Assembly (NCBI RefSeq): GCF_009677585.1 | Contig: NZ_WKYV01000008.1 | Location: 143,609-207,608, forward strand | Direction: 5' to 3' | DNA length: 64,000 bases | Source: Lactonifactor sp. BIOML-A5 | GTDB lineage: Bacteria; Bacillota; Clostridia; Lachnospirales; Lachnospiraceae | The notes under the pieces: generated by a model | Told to the model about the DNA's origin: nothing | What the model saw: the letters and a program-made list of their open reading frames with translations, nothing else | Databases searched by the model: none | Part shown: piece by piece, positions 22,639-32,084 of the stretch | Numbering within the stretch: position 1 is the stretch's first letter | How the letters are laid out: every line of letters begins with the position of its first letter | Translations under genes and position numbers: made by a program

Positions 22639-25074
22639 TTAACTGTCCGGCTTCCAGTGTTCTCTTTCCTTCCATTTTAATCTCATCTTCCTCCACCAGG
22701 ATTTGACCCACTCCATGGCGCCATATATGCCGTCTATCAGGTAAGGAGTAAAAATGAGGAGAAGAAGCAAAACTATCATTTCCCGGAACGGTATGTCCTC
22801 TACACTAAACAGTGGCGGAAGCACAAACAGGCAGCAGAAGAACAAGCCAAACATGGCATAATAAACAGCCTTTCTAAGCTTCGACTGCAAAGGATACACC
22901 TTCCGGATCATATACAGGCTGACCACACCTGTGGCCAGCACACACATGGTAGAGCGCACAGCCGCACCTGACTTCAGGTATCCGCAGAGGATTGTGATAA
23001 GAATCACCTCCGCCACAATGGTGAGCGCTCCCGTGAGAGCATTCTGCAGCACGTTTCTCAGGAAGTCTCCCCTCACCCGGTTAAAGTTGGGCTCCAGAGC
23101 CAGAATAAAGGTAGGAATTCCCACACCGCACATACTGATGACAGAAAGCTGGATGGGAATAAAGGGATACTGCCAGGTAAACATCAAGGTGAAAATAGAC
23201 AGTACCAGGGAAAAGATTGTCTTTACCAGGAACAGGGAGGCTGCACTCTGAATATTATTGATCACTCTGCGCCCCTCTTTTACAATGTAAGGCATAGAAC
23301 TGAAATTAGAATCCAACAGTACCAGATTGGAGCAGTTCTTGGCGGCATCGCTTCCTGCTGCCATGGCAATGCTGCAGTCTGCCTCTTTTAACGCCAGAAC
23401 GTCATTTACCCCGTCACCGGTCATTGCCACAATGTGTTTCTGTTTTTTCAGGGCCAGCACAATCTTCTTCTTCTGTTCGGGTGTCACACGCCCGAATATA
23501 TGATACTTCTCAACCGCAGCCTCCAGAGCCGAATCAGAATCCAAAGTGGTTGCATCCACATAAGAATCTGCATCTGCAAGTCCTGCCTTCTTCGCAATAT
23601 TGGAGACCGTGGCGGGATTGTCCCCGGATATCACCATAAGCCGCACATCCCTGTCCGCAAAGTACTTCAAGGTTTCTCTGGCGTCCTCCCGGATAATATC
23701 ACTTAAAAGTATAATGGCGCAGGGAATCATATCCTCCGGCAGCTCGTTTTCCTCGGCAATTTCCTCGCTGTGGGCCAGAACCAGCACCCGGATGCCCTTC
23801 CTGGTATGCTGATCAATCTGATATTTGAGAGAATCTTCTTCCTTCTCCTGAGGGAACATGAATTCATATGCCCCTATCAGAAAGGTACCCTTCCCCTGGA
23901 AGGATGCACCGCTGTATTTCCTGGCAGAAGAAAATGGTATAGTATGCACGGCAGTATAATCCGCACGATCCGGAAAATATTCCTTCATTGCCATAAAGGT
24001 GGCATTGTTATCCTTCAGGCAGTGAAGCATATTTCCCACAATCTCATCCACCGGGACTTCTTCCAGGGGGATCACATCCTCCACCTTCATCCGCCCTTCC
24101 GTGAGAGTTCCCGTCTTATCCAGGCAGAGCACATCCACCCTTGCCAGGGTTTCTATACAGAAGAGTTCGTGTACCAGGGTATTATGTTTCCCCAGATGAA
24201 TAACGCCTACGGCCAGGGCGATGCTGGTCAGCAGTACCAGCCCCTCCGGGATCATACCCAAAACTGCGGCAACCATGTTCACCACAGCATCCCCAAAGGA
24301 GGCGTGGGCCACCGCATACTGGCTGTAGAACATCCCTACCCCCAGAGGGATAATCAGAATGCCAATAATCTTCAAAATCACATCTATAGACTTCTGAAGC
24401 TCTGATTTATGCTTTTTATATGCTCTGGCCTCTGACATGATCTTATAGGAAAAATTCTCTGTTCCCACATGGATTACCTGGACCATCGCCTGCCCGGACA
24501 CCACAAAGCTTCCGGAAAACAGCTGGTCCCCCTGCCGCTTTACAATGATATCCGACTCCCCGCTGATAAGGGATTCATTGACCTCCAGCATGCCCTCTCT
24601 CACCGTGGCATCCGCACAGATTTGATTTCCCGCCCCCAGAAGCATAATGTCGTCCAGCACGACCTCCTCCACAGGGATTTCTTTCAGCGTTCCCTCTCTT
24701 ACTACCTTGACTTTAGTGGCAGTAATCAGGGACAGCTTGTCCAGTGTCTTCTTGGCCCGTATTTCCTGAAAGATTCCAATGCCGGTGTTGCAGATCACAA
24801 TCCCCATAAAAAGCAGATTCTTAAAAGAACCCACGAAGATTACAAGTCCGGCCAGAATAATATTTATCAAGTTAAAAAACGTCATGAGATTGTCTCTGAC
24901 GATCTGTTTTATGCTTTTACTGTTCTTATCCTCCTGCTCATTTAGCAGGCCGTCTTTTTTTCTCTGCCTCACCTGTTCCGATGTAAGTCCCCGTCTCAGG
25001 TCGGGCTGTAACAAGGTACTGTCTTTTGTCTCTTCCATAGTACTCATCTGCCTTTTCTGAAGATTTGTCCGCAC
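22639..25074 (-). CDS. P-type cation-transporting ATPase
   Basis: 811 residues with the full P-type set: actuator motif SLISGESD (near 167), M4 motif GMIPEGLVLLTS, phosphorylation site CLDKTGTLTEG (Asp near 319), ATP-site region with ISGDNPATV, and hinge MTGDGVNDVLALKEADCSIAM. The PEGL motif in M4 is that of P2-type pumps (calcium, manganese, monovalent cations), not the CPC of heavy-metal pumps. M6 (about CGVGIPTFILALEPN) lacks the Asp of calcium pumps, so the ion is uncertain; manganese or calcium efflux are options. The GTG at 25074 has a weak AGGA site, and an ATG at 25047 is an alternative. No regulator adjoins it. Confidence 0.92.
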   Translation of the reverse strand: MRTNLQKRQMSTMEETKDSTLLQPDLRRGLTSEQVRQRKKDGLLNEQEDKNSKSIKQIVRDNLMTFFNLINIILAGLVIFVGSFKNLLFMGIVICNTGIGIFQEIRAKKTLDKLSLITATKVKVVREGTLKEIPVEEVVLDDIMLLGAGNQICADATVREGMLEVNESLISGESDIIVKRQGDQLFSGSFVVSGQAMVQVIHVGTENFSYKIMSEARAYKKHKSELQKSIDVILKIIGILIIPLGVGMFYSQYAVAHASFGDAVVNMVAAVLGMIPEGLVLLTSIALAVGVIHLGKHNTLVHELFCIETLARVDVLCLDKTGTLTEGRMKVEDVIPLEEVPVDEIVGNMLHCLKDNNATFMAMKEYFPDRADYTAVHTIPFSSARKYSGASFQGKGTFLIGAYEFMFPQEKEEDSLKYQIDQHTRKGIRVLVLAHSEEIAEENELPEDMIPCAIILLSDIIREDARETLKYFADRDVRLMVISGDNPATVSNIAKKAGLADADSYVDATTLDSDSALEAAVEKYHIFGRVTPEQKKKIVLALKKQKHIVAMTGDGVNDVLALKEADCSIAMAAGSDAAKNCSNLVLLDSNFSSMPYIVKEGRRVINNIQSAASLFLVKTIFSLVLSIFTLMFTWQYPFIPIQLSVISMCGVGIPTFILALEPNFNRVRGDFLRNVLQNALTGALTIVAEVILITILCGYLKSGAAVRSTMCVLATGVVSLYMIRKVYPLQSKLRKAVYYAMFGLFFCCLFVLPPLFSVEDIPFREMIVLLLLLIFTPYLIDGIYGAMEWVKSWWRKMRLKWKEREHWKPDS

Positions 25075-25132
25075 TGTTTTCCTGCATTTTCTTCATTATA
25101 CAACCCTTTTTGGCATCCAACAAGGCTCTGGA

Positions 25133-25459
25133 TCAGAAAACTGCCTGCACCAGGATCATATACAGTACCGTGCCTGTGGCAATAGACAGCAGCATATTCT
25201 TCTTCCAACGGTGGACGCAGACTACCCCTGCAATTGAAATGATCTCCGGAAGGCCGTAGGACGGGGAAGTCCAGGATACCCCTTTGAGGCAGTACACAAT
25301 CAAAAGCCCTATCACACTGTAGGGCAGTACCTTGCCCAGATACTGAATATATTTGGGTATCGGCTTATTATCCGGAAAAATCATAAAAGGCAGAAAGCGG
25401 GTAAGCATAGTTCCCAGTACTACCATTCCTATGGTTATCATCTGCTGTGTTATGGACAT
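25133..25459 (-). CDS. azlD: AzlD-type small subunit of branched-chain amino acid exporter
   Basis: 108 residues with four predicted membrane helices, the usual AzlD size. TRFLPFMIF near residue 20 and a [19 protein letters not shown] helix are typical. It pairs with AzlC to export branched-chain amino acids or toxic analogues. Its start lies inside the last codons of azlC (10-base overlap), so the two are coupled. No Lrp/AzlB regulator adjoins the pair here. Confidence 0.9.
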   Translation of the reverse strand: MSITQQMITIGMVVLGTMLTRFLPFMIFPDNKPIPKYIQYLGKVLPYSVIGLLIVYCLKGVSWTSPSYGLPEIISIAGVVCVHRWKKNMLLSIATGTVLYMILVQAVF

Positions 25460-26151
25460 ACGTCACCTTCTTTCTTCTCCAGCCTCCCCCTCAGGATAGT
25501 CAGTATGGCCAGCATAGTTGCCATGGACGGCAGGATAAAATTGTCAGGTCCGAACAGAAACAGACAGACTGCGGTGGCCACCACTCCGATAACCGCAGGG
25601 AAGTGATCTCTGGATGCGAACCATTGATCCAGGAAAATCACAACAAACAGAGCAGTCATCACAAAGTCCAGACCCTTTGTATCAAAGTGGAGGAAGCCCC
25701 CCAGCACTGCCCCCGCAGTTGCACCTGCAAACCAGTAACATTGATTCAGGAGAGTTACAAAAAACATAAACCACCCCCGATCAATGCCTGCCGGGGGATC
25801 TGTGGTGCAATTAATAGAAAAGGACTCGTCACACATGCCAAAGATTAAATACCACTTTTTTCTGCCAGTTCCCCTGTATTTTTCCAGCATGGATATGCCG
25901 TAAAACAGATGCCGGGCATTCACCATCAGCGCCAGAAGCAAAGCATAAAATGGCTGAAAGGGTGAAAGCAGCAGACTGACTGCCACAAACTCCATAGACC
26001 CCGCAAAGATAGTGGCGCTCATCAGCATGGGATACCAGAAGGCAAACCCCTTGCTCCGCATAAAGATTCCGTATGCGATCCCAAGAAACATAAAGCCTGC
26101 ACAGATTGGTATAGTATACGGAAATGCCGCTCTAAATGCCTTTTTCTTCAT
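25450..26151 (-). CDS. azlC: AzlC-type large subunit of branched-chain amino acid exporter
   Basis: 233 residues, mostly membrane-embedded, with the AzlC signature region [16 protein letters not shown] (about 45-60), [15 protein letters not shown] (about 90-104) and [11 protein letters not shown]. It is the main transport subunit; the small AzlD follows with a 10-base overlap. A GAGGAG site precedes the ATG, 20 bases from the stop of the neighbouring amidase gene, which itself reads in the same direction. The cluster is therefore amidase-azlC-azlD-ATPase on one strand, though co-transcription is not proven. Confidence 0.92.
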   Translation of the reverse strand: MKKKAFRAAFPYTIPICAGFMFLGIAYGIFMRSKGFAFWYPMLMSATIFAGSMEFVAVSLLLSPFQPFYALLLALMVNARHLFYGISMLEKYRGTGRKKWYLIFGMCDESFSINCTTDPPAGIDRGWFMFFVTLLNQCYWFAGATAGAVLGGFLHFDTKGLDFVMTALFVVIFLDQWFASRDHFPAVIGVVATAVCLFLFGPDNFILPSMATMLAILTILRGRLEKKEGDVCP

Positions 26152-26171
26152 ACTCTCATTGTTCTCCTCCC

Positions 26172-27863
26172 CTAGTTAAAATAGTTATCTATCCCGTCGG
26201 CAATTCCCTTTGCCATCTTTTTCTGGTAACCTGCATCCGCCATCCTGCGGTCTTCGGAAGCATTGCTCATGAATCCCATCTCAACAATGGTAACAGGCAC
26301 TGTACTCCAATTGATACCGCTCATCTCGTCAGAGGTAAGAATCCCTCTGTTCTTGGCACCTGTTGCTGCGCAGAAGCTGTCCAGGATATTCTGGGAAAGA
26401 CGGCGGGAATCGTTTACAAGTCCCCTGATATACGGATTGTTTTTAGACGGTGCGATCGTCAGGGCGCCGGTCGCTGAGCTGCTGGAGTCGCTGTTTGCGT
26501 GAATCCGCACCAAGATATCCGCACCGGCGCGGGCTGCCATCTTAGCCCTTTCCGCGTTGCTGATATTTACATTGTTCGTCTCACGTATCATATAAACTTC
26601 ATATCCTCTGGCTTTAAGTTCATCTCTTAATTTCAATGATACCTGCAGGTTTAATTCATACTCGTACAGTCCCGTGGCGGTTCCCTTCGCCCCTCCGGTA
26701 ACCTTCGCTTTTGTTGCCGACGCTCCCGGTCCTATGGGTTCCTTTTCACTGTTTCCTTTTAACTGATGTCCGGCATCTATGGCGATAAGTTTCCCTCTCG
26801 CCTTGTCCGGGATCCAGGCGCCGCTCTTATCCACAAAATAGTTTCCTATCCACTCGTCAGCTGCCATTTTCCCGCTGCTTTTCAGATAATACCAGGTATT
26901 CCCCAGCTGGATCCAACCCGTGGCCATGGCCCCGTTGTCCTTCAGATAGTACCAGGTGCTCCCAATCAACTGCCAGCCGACGGCCATAGCCCCGTTTCCT
27001 TTCAGATAATACCAGGTATTCCCCATCAGCTGCCAGCCCGTGGCCATGGCTCCGCTTCCTTTCAGATAATACCAGGTGCTTCCGTCCAGCTGCCAGCCCG
27101 TGGCCATAGCTCCGCTGTCTTTCAGGTAATACCAGGTACTTCCCTTCTGCAGCCAGCCCGTGGCCATGGCTCCGTTTCCTTTCAGGTAATACCAGGTATT
27201 TCTCTCCTGCAGCCAGCCCGTGGCCATGGCCCCGTTTCCTTTCAGATAATACCAGGTATTCCCAATCAGCTGCCAGCCCGTGGCCATAGCTCCGCTGTCT
27301 TTCAGATAGTACCAGGTGCTCCCCTCCTTCAGCCAGTCTGTGGCCATACTTCCGTTCCCTCTAAGATAATACCAGGAACGGCCGATCCATTGCCAGCCCG
27401 TGGCCATGGCCCCGTTTCCGCTCAGGTAATACCAGGTACTTCCCTCCTGCAGCCAGCCGGTCGCCATGGCCCCATTCTCCCTCAGGTAATACCACTGGCC
27501 TCCATTCAGCAGCCAGCCCGTAGCCATACCACCGTCCTGATTCAGGTAATACCATCTGCTTCCCTCCTGAAACCAGCCGGTCCTTGCCCAGCCGTCTTCG
27601 TCAAACGCATACCATACATTGTCAATAAACCTCCAGCAGGAAGCCAGCCTTGTACCGTCCGGCATCTCGTACCAGCGTCCTTTCTCCTCCTGGTGCCACA
27701 GACCGGTCTGAGGGATCTGTTCCTCTTTCCCTTCTGTCTCTGTATCCTGTCTGTCCGGTGCTGTCTGATTTGCCCCCCAGACGCAGAACACCGCCATGCT
27801 TTGAAGAATAATTGCTGCTGCCAAGGCCGCAAAATATCGTCTGCCTGTTCGTCTTTTCTTCAT
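26172..27863 (-). CDS. N-acetylmuramoyl-L-alanine amidase with about 13 wall-binding repeats
   Basis: 563 residues from the ATG at 27863, which has GAGGAG eight bases before it. A signal peptide (RRYFAALAAAIILQSMAVFCVWG) directs secretion. Residues 50-345 are a tandem array of 20-residue choline-binding-type repeats (MATGWLQEGSTWYYLKGNGA and variants). The C-terminal Amidase_3 zinc domain (about 355-563) has IAIDAGHQ (zinc His), the Glu in TGLYEYELNLQVS, VRIHANSDSS (zinc His) and VEMGFMSN (catalytic Glu). It cleaves the bond between MurNAc and L-Ala in peptidoglycan, acting outside the cell during division, remodelling or lysis. The repeats probably bind wall polymers. Confidence 0.95.
   Translation of the reverse strand: MKKRRTGRRYFAALAAAIILQSMAVFCVWGANQTAPDRQDTETEGKEEQIPQTGLWHQEEKGRWYEMPDGTRLASCWRFIDNVWYAFDEDGWARTGWFQEGSRWYYLNQDGGMATGWLLNGGQWYYLRENGAMATGWLQEGSTWYYLSGNGAMATGWQWIGRSWYYLRGNGSMATDWLKEGSTWYYLKDSGAMATGWQLIGNTWYYLKGNGAMATGWLQERNTWYYLKGNGAMATGWLQKGSTWYYLKDSGAMATGWQLDGSTWYYLKGSGAMATGWQLMGNTWYYLKGNGAMAVGWQLIGSTWYYLKDNGAMATGWIQLGNTWYYLKSSGKMAADEWIGNYFVDKSGAWIPDKARGKLIAIDAGHQLKGNSEKEPIGPGASATKAKVTGGAKGTATGLYEYELNLQVSLKLRDELKARGYEVYMIRETNNVNISNAERAKMAARAGADILVRIHANSDSSSSATGALTIAPSKNNPYIRGLVNDSRRLSQNILDSFCAATGAKNRGILTSDEMSGINWSTVPVTIVEMGFMSNASEDRRMADAGYQKKMAKGIADGIDNYFN
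26881..27600 (-). repeat. 12 tandem 60-nt repeats coding wall-binding units of the amidase
   Basis: Twelve consecutive 60-base units each begin, on the plus strand, with a variant of TTCAGATAATACCAGGTATT. Several differ at only a few bases, suggesting recent duplication or gene conversion. Outer units are more diverged. Repeat number could vary between strains by slippage or recombination. Confidence 0.92.
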
Positions 27864-27908
27864 ATGTATTCTCCTCACCCCAGGGTATATATCTCCCTGT
27901 AATTGCTG

Positions 27909-27965
27909 AAAAGACCCAAAAGCAGAGTCCGGCGGTTTCCCACCTGCTCTCCGCTCCCGGGTCTT
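27909..27965 (-). terminator. Terminator after the cytidylate-kinase-like gene
   Basis: On the minus strand AAGACCC and GGGTCTT close a long GC-rich hairpin with an internal helix, followed by TTC. It separates the Liv transporter operon from the amidase gene. Confidence 0.6.
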
Positions 27966-27980
27966 ATATCACCTGCGTAC

Positions 27981-28613
27981 TCAGAGTTCTTCTCTGAACC
28001 GGATTTTTGTGTAGGCTTTGATCTCCTCCACGCACTCATCCCAGCTCATCTTGCTGCTGTCGAGGCACAAATCATAATTCCTCGCATCGTTCCAGTAGTT
28101 CCCTGTATAGTAGTAATAATAATCTCCAAAATACTTATTCACCTTTTCGATATACTTTTCTGCTTCCCGCTCATCAATATCATTTTTCTCCATACAGCGG
28201 GCCACACAGTAATCCCATGGCGCATGGATAAACACCCGCACCACATTGGGATACTCTTTCAGTACGAAGTCGGCACAGTGTCCTACCATAACGCAAGACT
28301 GTGACTGGGCCAGATCCTTCATCACCTTAGCCTGATAATAAAACAGGTTGTCATTGGATACAAAATCGTCACTTCCGGGTGGAATCAACTCTCCTTTGTA
28401 TACATTAGTCCCTCTTCTTTTAAAGATGGGATTACTTCTCAGCTTCTCATCCGCCTCATTAAAGAGTCTCTCATTTATCCCGCTGTCATCGGAGGCCAGA
28501 CGGAGAATCTCCCTTTCGTAGCAGGGAATCCCCAGGTTTTGGGCCAGCATGTGGCCGATGGTATTCCCTCCGCTTCCATAGTGCCGGGCAATAGTAAAAA
28601 CCAGATGTTCCAT
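27981..28613 (-). CDS. Cytidylate-kinase-like P-loop protein
   Basis: 210 residues from the ATG at 28613, preceded by AGGAGGGG. A longer frame running into livF has no site and no similarity. The N-terminal P-loop variant ARHYGSGGNTIGHMLAQNL (about 8-26) and CYEREILRLASDDSGI match the cytidylate-kinase-like family common in Clostridia, which resembles CMP kinase without being its housekeeping copy. VRVFIHAPWDYCVARCMEKNDI and a Tyr-rich GDYYYYYTGNYW lid-like stretch follow. The real substrate is unknown. It starts 10 bases after livF, so it is probably the last gene of the amino-acid importer operon. Confidence 0.8.
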   Translation of the reverse strand: MEHLVFTIARHYGSGGNTIGHMLAQNLGIPCYEREILRLASDDSGINERLFNEADEKLRSNPIFKRRGTNVYKGELIPPGSDDFVSNDNLFYYQAKVMKDLAQSQSCVMVGHCADFVLKEYPNVVRVFIHAPWDYCVARCMEKNDIDEREAEKYIEKVNKYFGDYYYYYTGNYWNDARNYDLCLDSSKMSWDECVEEIKAYTKIRFREEL

Positions 28614-28623
28614 AAGTCCCCTC

Positions 28624-29334
28624 CTATTCTCCAAGATATGCTTTTTTAATTGAATCATCTTCCATAAGCACAGACGCCTCTGCGTCCAGGACAATATTTC
28701 CCGTCTCCAGCACATAGGCACGGTCCGCGATAGACAATGCTTTTTTTGCATTCTGCTCTACCAGCAGTACGGTAGTACCGCCTGCGCTTACATCCTGAAT
28801 GATTTTAAATATCTCATTTACAAAGATTGGGGAAAGACCCATGGACGGTTCATCCATGAGAATAATCTTGGGATGAGACATTAAGGCCCTGCCCATAGCC
28901 AGCATCTGCTGTTCTCCGCCGCTTAAGGTACCTGCCAGCTGATTCTTTCTCTCCTCCAGCCGGGGAAAACGCTGATACACCTCACGGATACTCTCATTTA
29001 TCTCATTTTTATCTTTTCTTGTATAAGCCCCCATTATCAGGTTCTCATATACTGTCAAATCAGCAAATACCCGGCGTCCCTCCGGTACATGAGCCATACC
29101 CAGGGTCACAATCTTGTGTGCAGGAGTCTTGGTGATTTCTTTTCCTTCGAACTCTATTTTGCCTGATTTGGGACTGATTAGTCCTGTTACGGTCTGGAGT
29201 ATCGTAGTCTTTCCTGCGCCGTTTGCTCCGATCAGGGCAATAATTTCCCCTTCGTTTACCTCGAAAGAGACTCCCTTAATTGCCTGGATTACGCCGTAAT
29301 TTACTATCAGGTCTGTTACTTTTAACATTGCCAT
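28624..29334 (-). CDS. livF: Branched-chain amino acid ABC transporter ATPase LivF
   Basis: 236 residues with Walker A GANGAGKTT (about 37-45), signature LSGGEQQMLAMGRAL (about 138-152), Walker B IILMDEPSMGL and the H-loop replaced by the LivF-type VEQNAKKAL. The length and the VPEGRRVFADLTVYENL segment identify LivF. It is one of two ATPases powering the importer encoded by this operon (livK, H, M, G, F). GGAGGAG precedes the ATG. The 13-base gap to livG indicates co-transcription. Confidence 0.95.
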   Translation of the reverse strand: MAMLKVTDLIVNYGVIQAIKGVSFEVNEGEIIALIGANGAGKTTILQTVTGLISPKSGKIEFEGKEITKTPAHKIVTLGMAHVPEGRRVFADLTVYENLIMGAYTRKDKNEINESIREVYQRFPRLEERKNQLAGTLSGGEQQMLAMGRALMSHPKIILMDEPSMGLSPIFVNEIFKIIQDVSAGGTTVLLVEQNAKKALSIADRAYVLETGNIVLDAEASVLMEDDSIKKAYLGE

Positions 29335-29347
29335 TGGTCTCCTCCTC

Positions 29348-30106
29348 CTATTCTCCCAGATAAGCTGTGATAACTCTGGGATCGTTCAGTACTTCTTCCG
29401 GGGTTCCATTGGCAAGCTCCGTGCCAAAATTCAGCACATACAAATATTCACAGATTCCCGCCACCAGTTTCATATCATGTTCAATCAGAAGGATCGTCAC
29501 CTGAAACTGCTTACGGATCAGTTCTATGGTTTCCATCAGCTCCGCTGTCTCATTGGGGTTCATCCCCGCAGCAGGTTCATCTAACAGAAGAAGTTTGGGA
29601 TTGGTTGCAAGAGCACGGGCGATCTCCAGCTTTCTCTGTTTTCCGTAGGGAAGATTGGATGCCAGAGTCTCTGAAAACTGTTCCAGGTCGAAAACTCTCA
29701 AAATATCTCCTGCTCTCTCATCCATTTCCCTTTCCCGTTTAAAATACCCGGGCAAATGCAGCATGCTCTCCGCCAGCCGATAAGTAATCTGATTGTGGAG
29801 AGCCACCTTTACATTGTCCTTAACGCTCATCTTACTGAACAGACGGATGTTCTGAAAGGTCCTGGCAATACCGCTTTGACAGATCTCGGCAGGCTTTTTT
29901 CCCACAATCTTTTCCCCGTTCAGGCTAATCGTACCGTCCGTAGGCTGGTAGACGCCGGTGAGAAGATTAAAAGCTGTTGTTTTGCCTGCGCCGTTTGGTC
30001 CTATCAGCCCCACCAGGCTGCCCTCTTCTATGGTCATATTCAGATTGTCTACTGCTCTGAGCCCTCCGAAGGAGATCCCGAGATTCTTTACTTCTAATAA
30101 TGCCAT
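29348..30106 (-). CDS. livG: Branched-chain amino acid ABC transporter ATPase LivG
   Basis: 252 residues. Walker A GPNGAGKTT (about 36-44), the LivG-type GIARTFQNIRLFSKMSV Q-loop segment, LPYGKQRKLEIARALA signature (about 154) and LLLDEPAAGMNPNET Walker B, then IEHDMKLV. It pairs with LivF on the cytoplasmic face of LivHM. The signature has YGK in place of the usual SGG, which is common in LivG. It starts 2 bases after livM, so translation is coupled. Confidence 0.95.
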   Translation of the reverse strand: MALLEVKNLGISFGGLRAVDNLNMTIEEGSLVGLIGPNGAGKTTAFNLLTGVYQPTDGTISLNGEKIVGKKPAEICQSGIARTFQNIRLFSKMSVKDNVKVALHNQITYRLAESMLHLPGYFKREREMDERAGDILRVFDLEQFSETLASNLPYGKQRKLEIARALATNPKLLLLDEPAAGMNPNETAELMETIELIRKQFQVTILLIEHDMKLVAGICEYLYVLNFGTELANGTPEEVLNDPRVITAYLGE

Positions 30107-30108
30107 GC

Positions 30109-31077
30109 TTATTCTCCCTCCTTCTGAAGTCTGCCCGCCTGACGCATATTTCTTCTGTCCATGAAAGCGCGCTTGATAGGGGAATTATTAAATAACATCA
30201 GGGCAATCAGCACGATGGAGTATAAAAGCATACGATAATCCGCCGCTCCCCGGAGCACCTCCGGAAGTGCTGTGAGAATTACAGCAGCAATAATGGATCC
30301 CTTGATATTGCCCATTCCGCCCAGTACTACCATTACCAGTATCTCAATGGAAGTATTATAGTCAAAATTCACCGGCTTTAATATACCGATGTTTCCCGCA
30401 TAAACAACACCTGCGACACCGGCAAAAAAAGCTGCAATTACAAACGTCATAATCTTATAGCGGCTCACAGGTATCCCTGCCGCTTCCGCTGCAATGTAGT
30501 TGTCACGGATAGAAGTAATTGCGCGTCCGTGGCGGGATCTCACAATATTGGATACCAGCAGCACTACAATAACTGTCAGAATAAATACAAAGGTAAAATT
30601 ACGGTATGTGGTGTAAAGAGGAATCTTCGAAAGCCCCTTTGCCCCACCGGTAATAGGTGTCATAAAGTTGATGATAGATTTGATAATCTCTCCAAATCCC
30701 AGTGTCACAATGGCTAGATAGTCACCTTTCAGCCTGAGCACCGGCACGCCTATGATAAGGCCGAAGACGGCCGCAGCGCTTCCCCCGATCAAAAGGGCGA
30801 TAAGAATTGCCGGAAGCTGGGGAAGTTCTGTATGTGTCAGAAAAAGAGCACCGGAATAAGCCCCTACAGACATAAATCCTGCATGCCCCAGGCTCAGTTC
30901 CCCCAGAAATCCTACCACCAGACAGAGAGATACTGCCATCATAACATACACACAGATAGGAATAATCAGTGATGTCATCTGCCTGCTCAGCATACCCCCG
31001 CTGATAAGGCCCTGAATCACGGCATAGACACCAACCGCTATAATTACATTAATTATGGTCTTTTTGTTTATCTTCAT
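30109..31077 (-). CDS. livM: Branched-chain amino acid ABC transporter permease LivM
   Basis: 322 residues from the ATG at 31077, which has AGGTGA six bases upstream; the in-frame GTG at 31086 lies within that site. About nine hydrophobic helices, with the LivM blocks GELSLGHAGFMSVGAYSGALF, GVPVLRLKGDYLAIVTLGFGEI and VLGGMGNIKGS. It forms the membrane channel with LivH. The C-terminal tail is short and basic. The livH stop lies 10 bases before its start. Confidence 0.94.
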   Translation of the reverse strand: MKINKKTIINVIIAVGVYAVIQGLISGGMLSRQMTSLIIPICVYVMMAVSLCLVVGFLGELSLGHAGFMSVGAYSGALFLTHTELPQLPAILIALLIGGSAAAVFGLIIGVPVLRLKGDYLAIVTLGFGEIIKSIINFMTPITGGAKGLSKIPLYTTYRNFTFVFILTVIVVLLVSNIVRSRHGRAITSIRDNYIAAEAAGIPVSRYKIMTFVIAAFFAGVAGVVYAGNIGILKPVNFDYNTSIEILVMVVLGGMGNIKGSIIAAVILTALPEVLRGAADYRMLLYSIVLIALMLFNNSPIKRAFMDRRNMRQAGRLQKEGE

Positions 31078-31086
31078 CTGTCTCAC

Positions 31087-31974
31087 CTACACTTTCTCAA
31101 TCTTCAGTTTGCCCAGCAAACCAGAGGGTTTCACGAGAAGCACGATGACCAGAATGCCGAATACAATTGCATCTGCCAGCTGTGTGGATATGTATGCCTT
31201 AGAAAGAGACTCTATAATTCCAAGGATGATTCCTCCCAGCATGGCACCGGGAATACTGCCGATTCCCCCCAGCACTGCCGCAACAAAAGCTTTGATTCCA
31301 GGCAATGCCCCCATAGTGGGGAGCAGGGTCTCATACTGTGATATGAATAAGATACCCGCTACTGCAGCCAGTGCAGACCCGATGGCAAATGTAAGGGAAA
31401 TGGTCTGATTTACATTTACTCCCATCAGCTCTGCCGCTCCCTTATCCTCCGATACGGCCCTCATAGCACGTCCAGCTTTTGACTTATTGATAAACAAAGT
31501 CAGAGCAATCATAGAAACCGTCGTCACAACCAGAGTCACAATCGTGATTCCTGAGATATTCAGACTCCCCACCTTCACAGACGGAACCCTGATGATAGAA
31601 CCAAAAGGAATGGGGGTTGCCTTAAAAATGAGCAGTGACAGGTTCTGCAGAAGATAACTGACACCAATCGCCGTTATCAGCACCGCCAGAGGGGTTGCGT
31701 TTCGCAGAGGCTTATAAGCCACCTTTTCAATGGTAATTCCGAGGACTGCGCATACCACAATGGTGAGCAGAACCGCAGGCACCGGATGAAGTCCCAGGAG
31801 CCCTACAAACACATACAGGGCGTAAGCTCCTACCATAATAATGTCTCCATGGGCAAAGTTTATCATCTTCGCGATACCGTACACCATGGTGTATCCCAGA
31901 GCGATCAGCGCATAGATACTTCCTGTCCGCAATCCATTAATCAGCTGTTCCAGGATACTGTTTACCAAATCCAT
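31087..31974 (-). CDS. livH: Branched-chain amino acid ABC transporter permease LivH
   Basis: 295 residues from the ATG at 31974, with GGAG six bases before it; the longer frame to 32049 lacks a site and would add a non-hydrophobic head. LivH blocks are visible: INGLRTGSIYALIALGYTMVYGI, INFAHGDIIMVGAY, DKGAAELMGVNVNQTI and AVLGGIGSIPGAMLGG. It forms the channel with LivM. A 110-base gap separates it from the binding-protein gene, normal for operons where the binding protein is made in excess. Confidence 0.95.
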   Translation of the reverse strand: MDLVNSILEQLINGLRTGSIYALIALGYTMVYGIAKMINFAHGDIIMVGAYALYVFVGLLGLHPVPAVLLTIVVCAVLGITIEKVAYKPLRNATPLAVLITAIGVSYLLQNLSLLIFKATPIPFGSIIRVPSVKVGSLNISGITIVTLVVTTVSMIALTLFINKSKAGRAMRAVSEDKGAAELMGVNVNQTISLTFAIGSALAAVAGILFISQYETLLPTMGALPGIKAFVAAVLGGIGSIPGAMLGGIILGIIESLSKAYISTQLADAIVFGILVIVLLVKPSGLLGKLKIEKV

Positions 31975-32084
31975 ACTTTCTCCACCTTCTTTCGTAATAT
32001 TTAAATCCTGCATATCTTTGGAGCCGTAAAAGGAGACAGCTGTTGCCATCTCCTTTTGCTATCATCCTATGGATTACAGATTTA

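Noticed and set aside
26881..27600. Regular repeats as a possible CRISPR array
   Set aside because: Units are contiguous without unique spacers and are in frame within a protein gene.
26766..27902. 378-codon plus-strand frame
   Set aside because: Produced by the 60-base in-frame repeats of the amidase read antisense; it is repetitive, lacks a ribosome binding site and resembles nothing.
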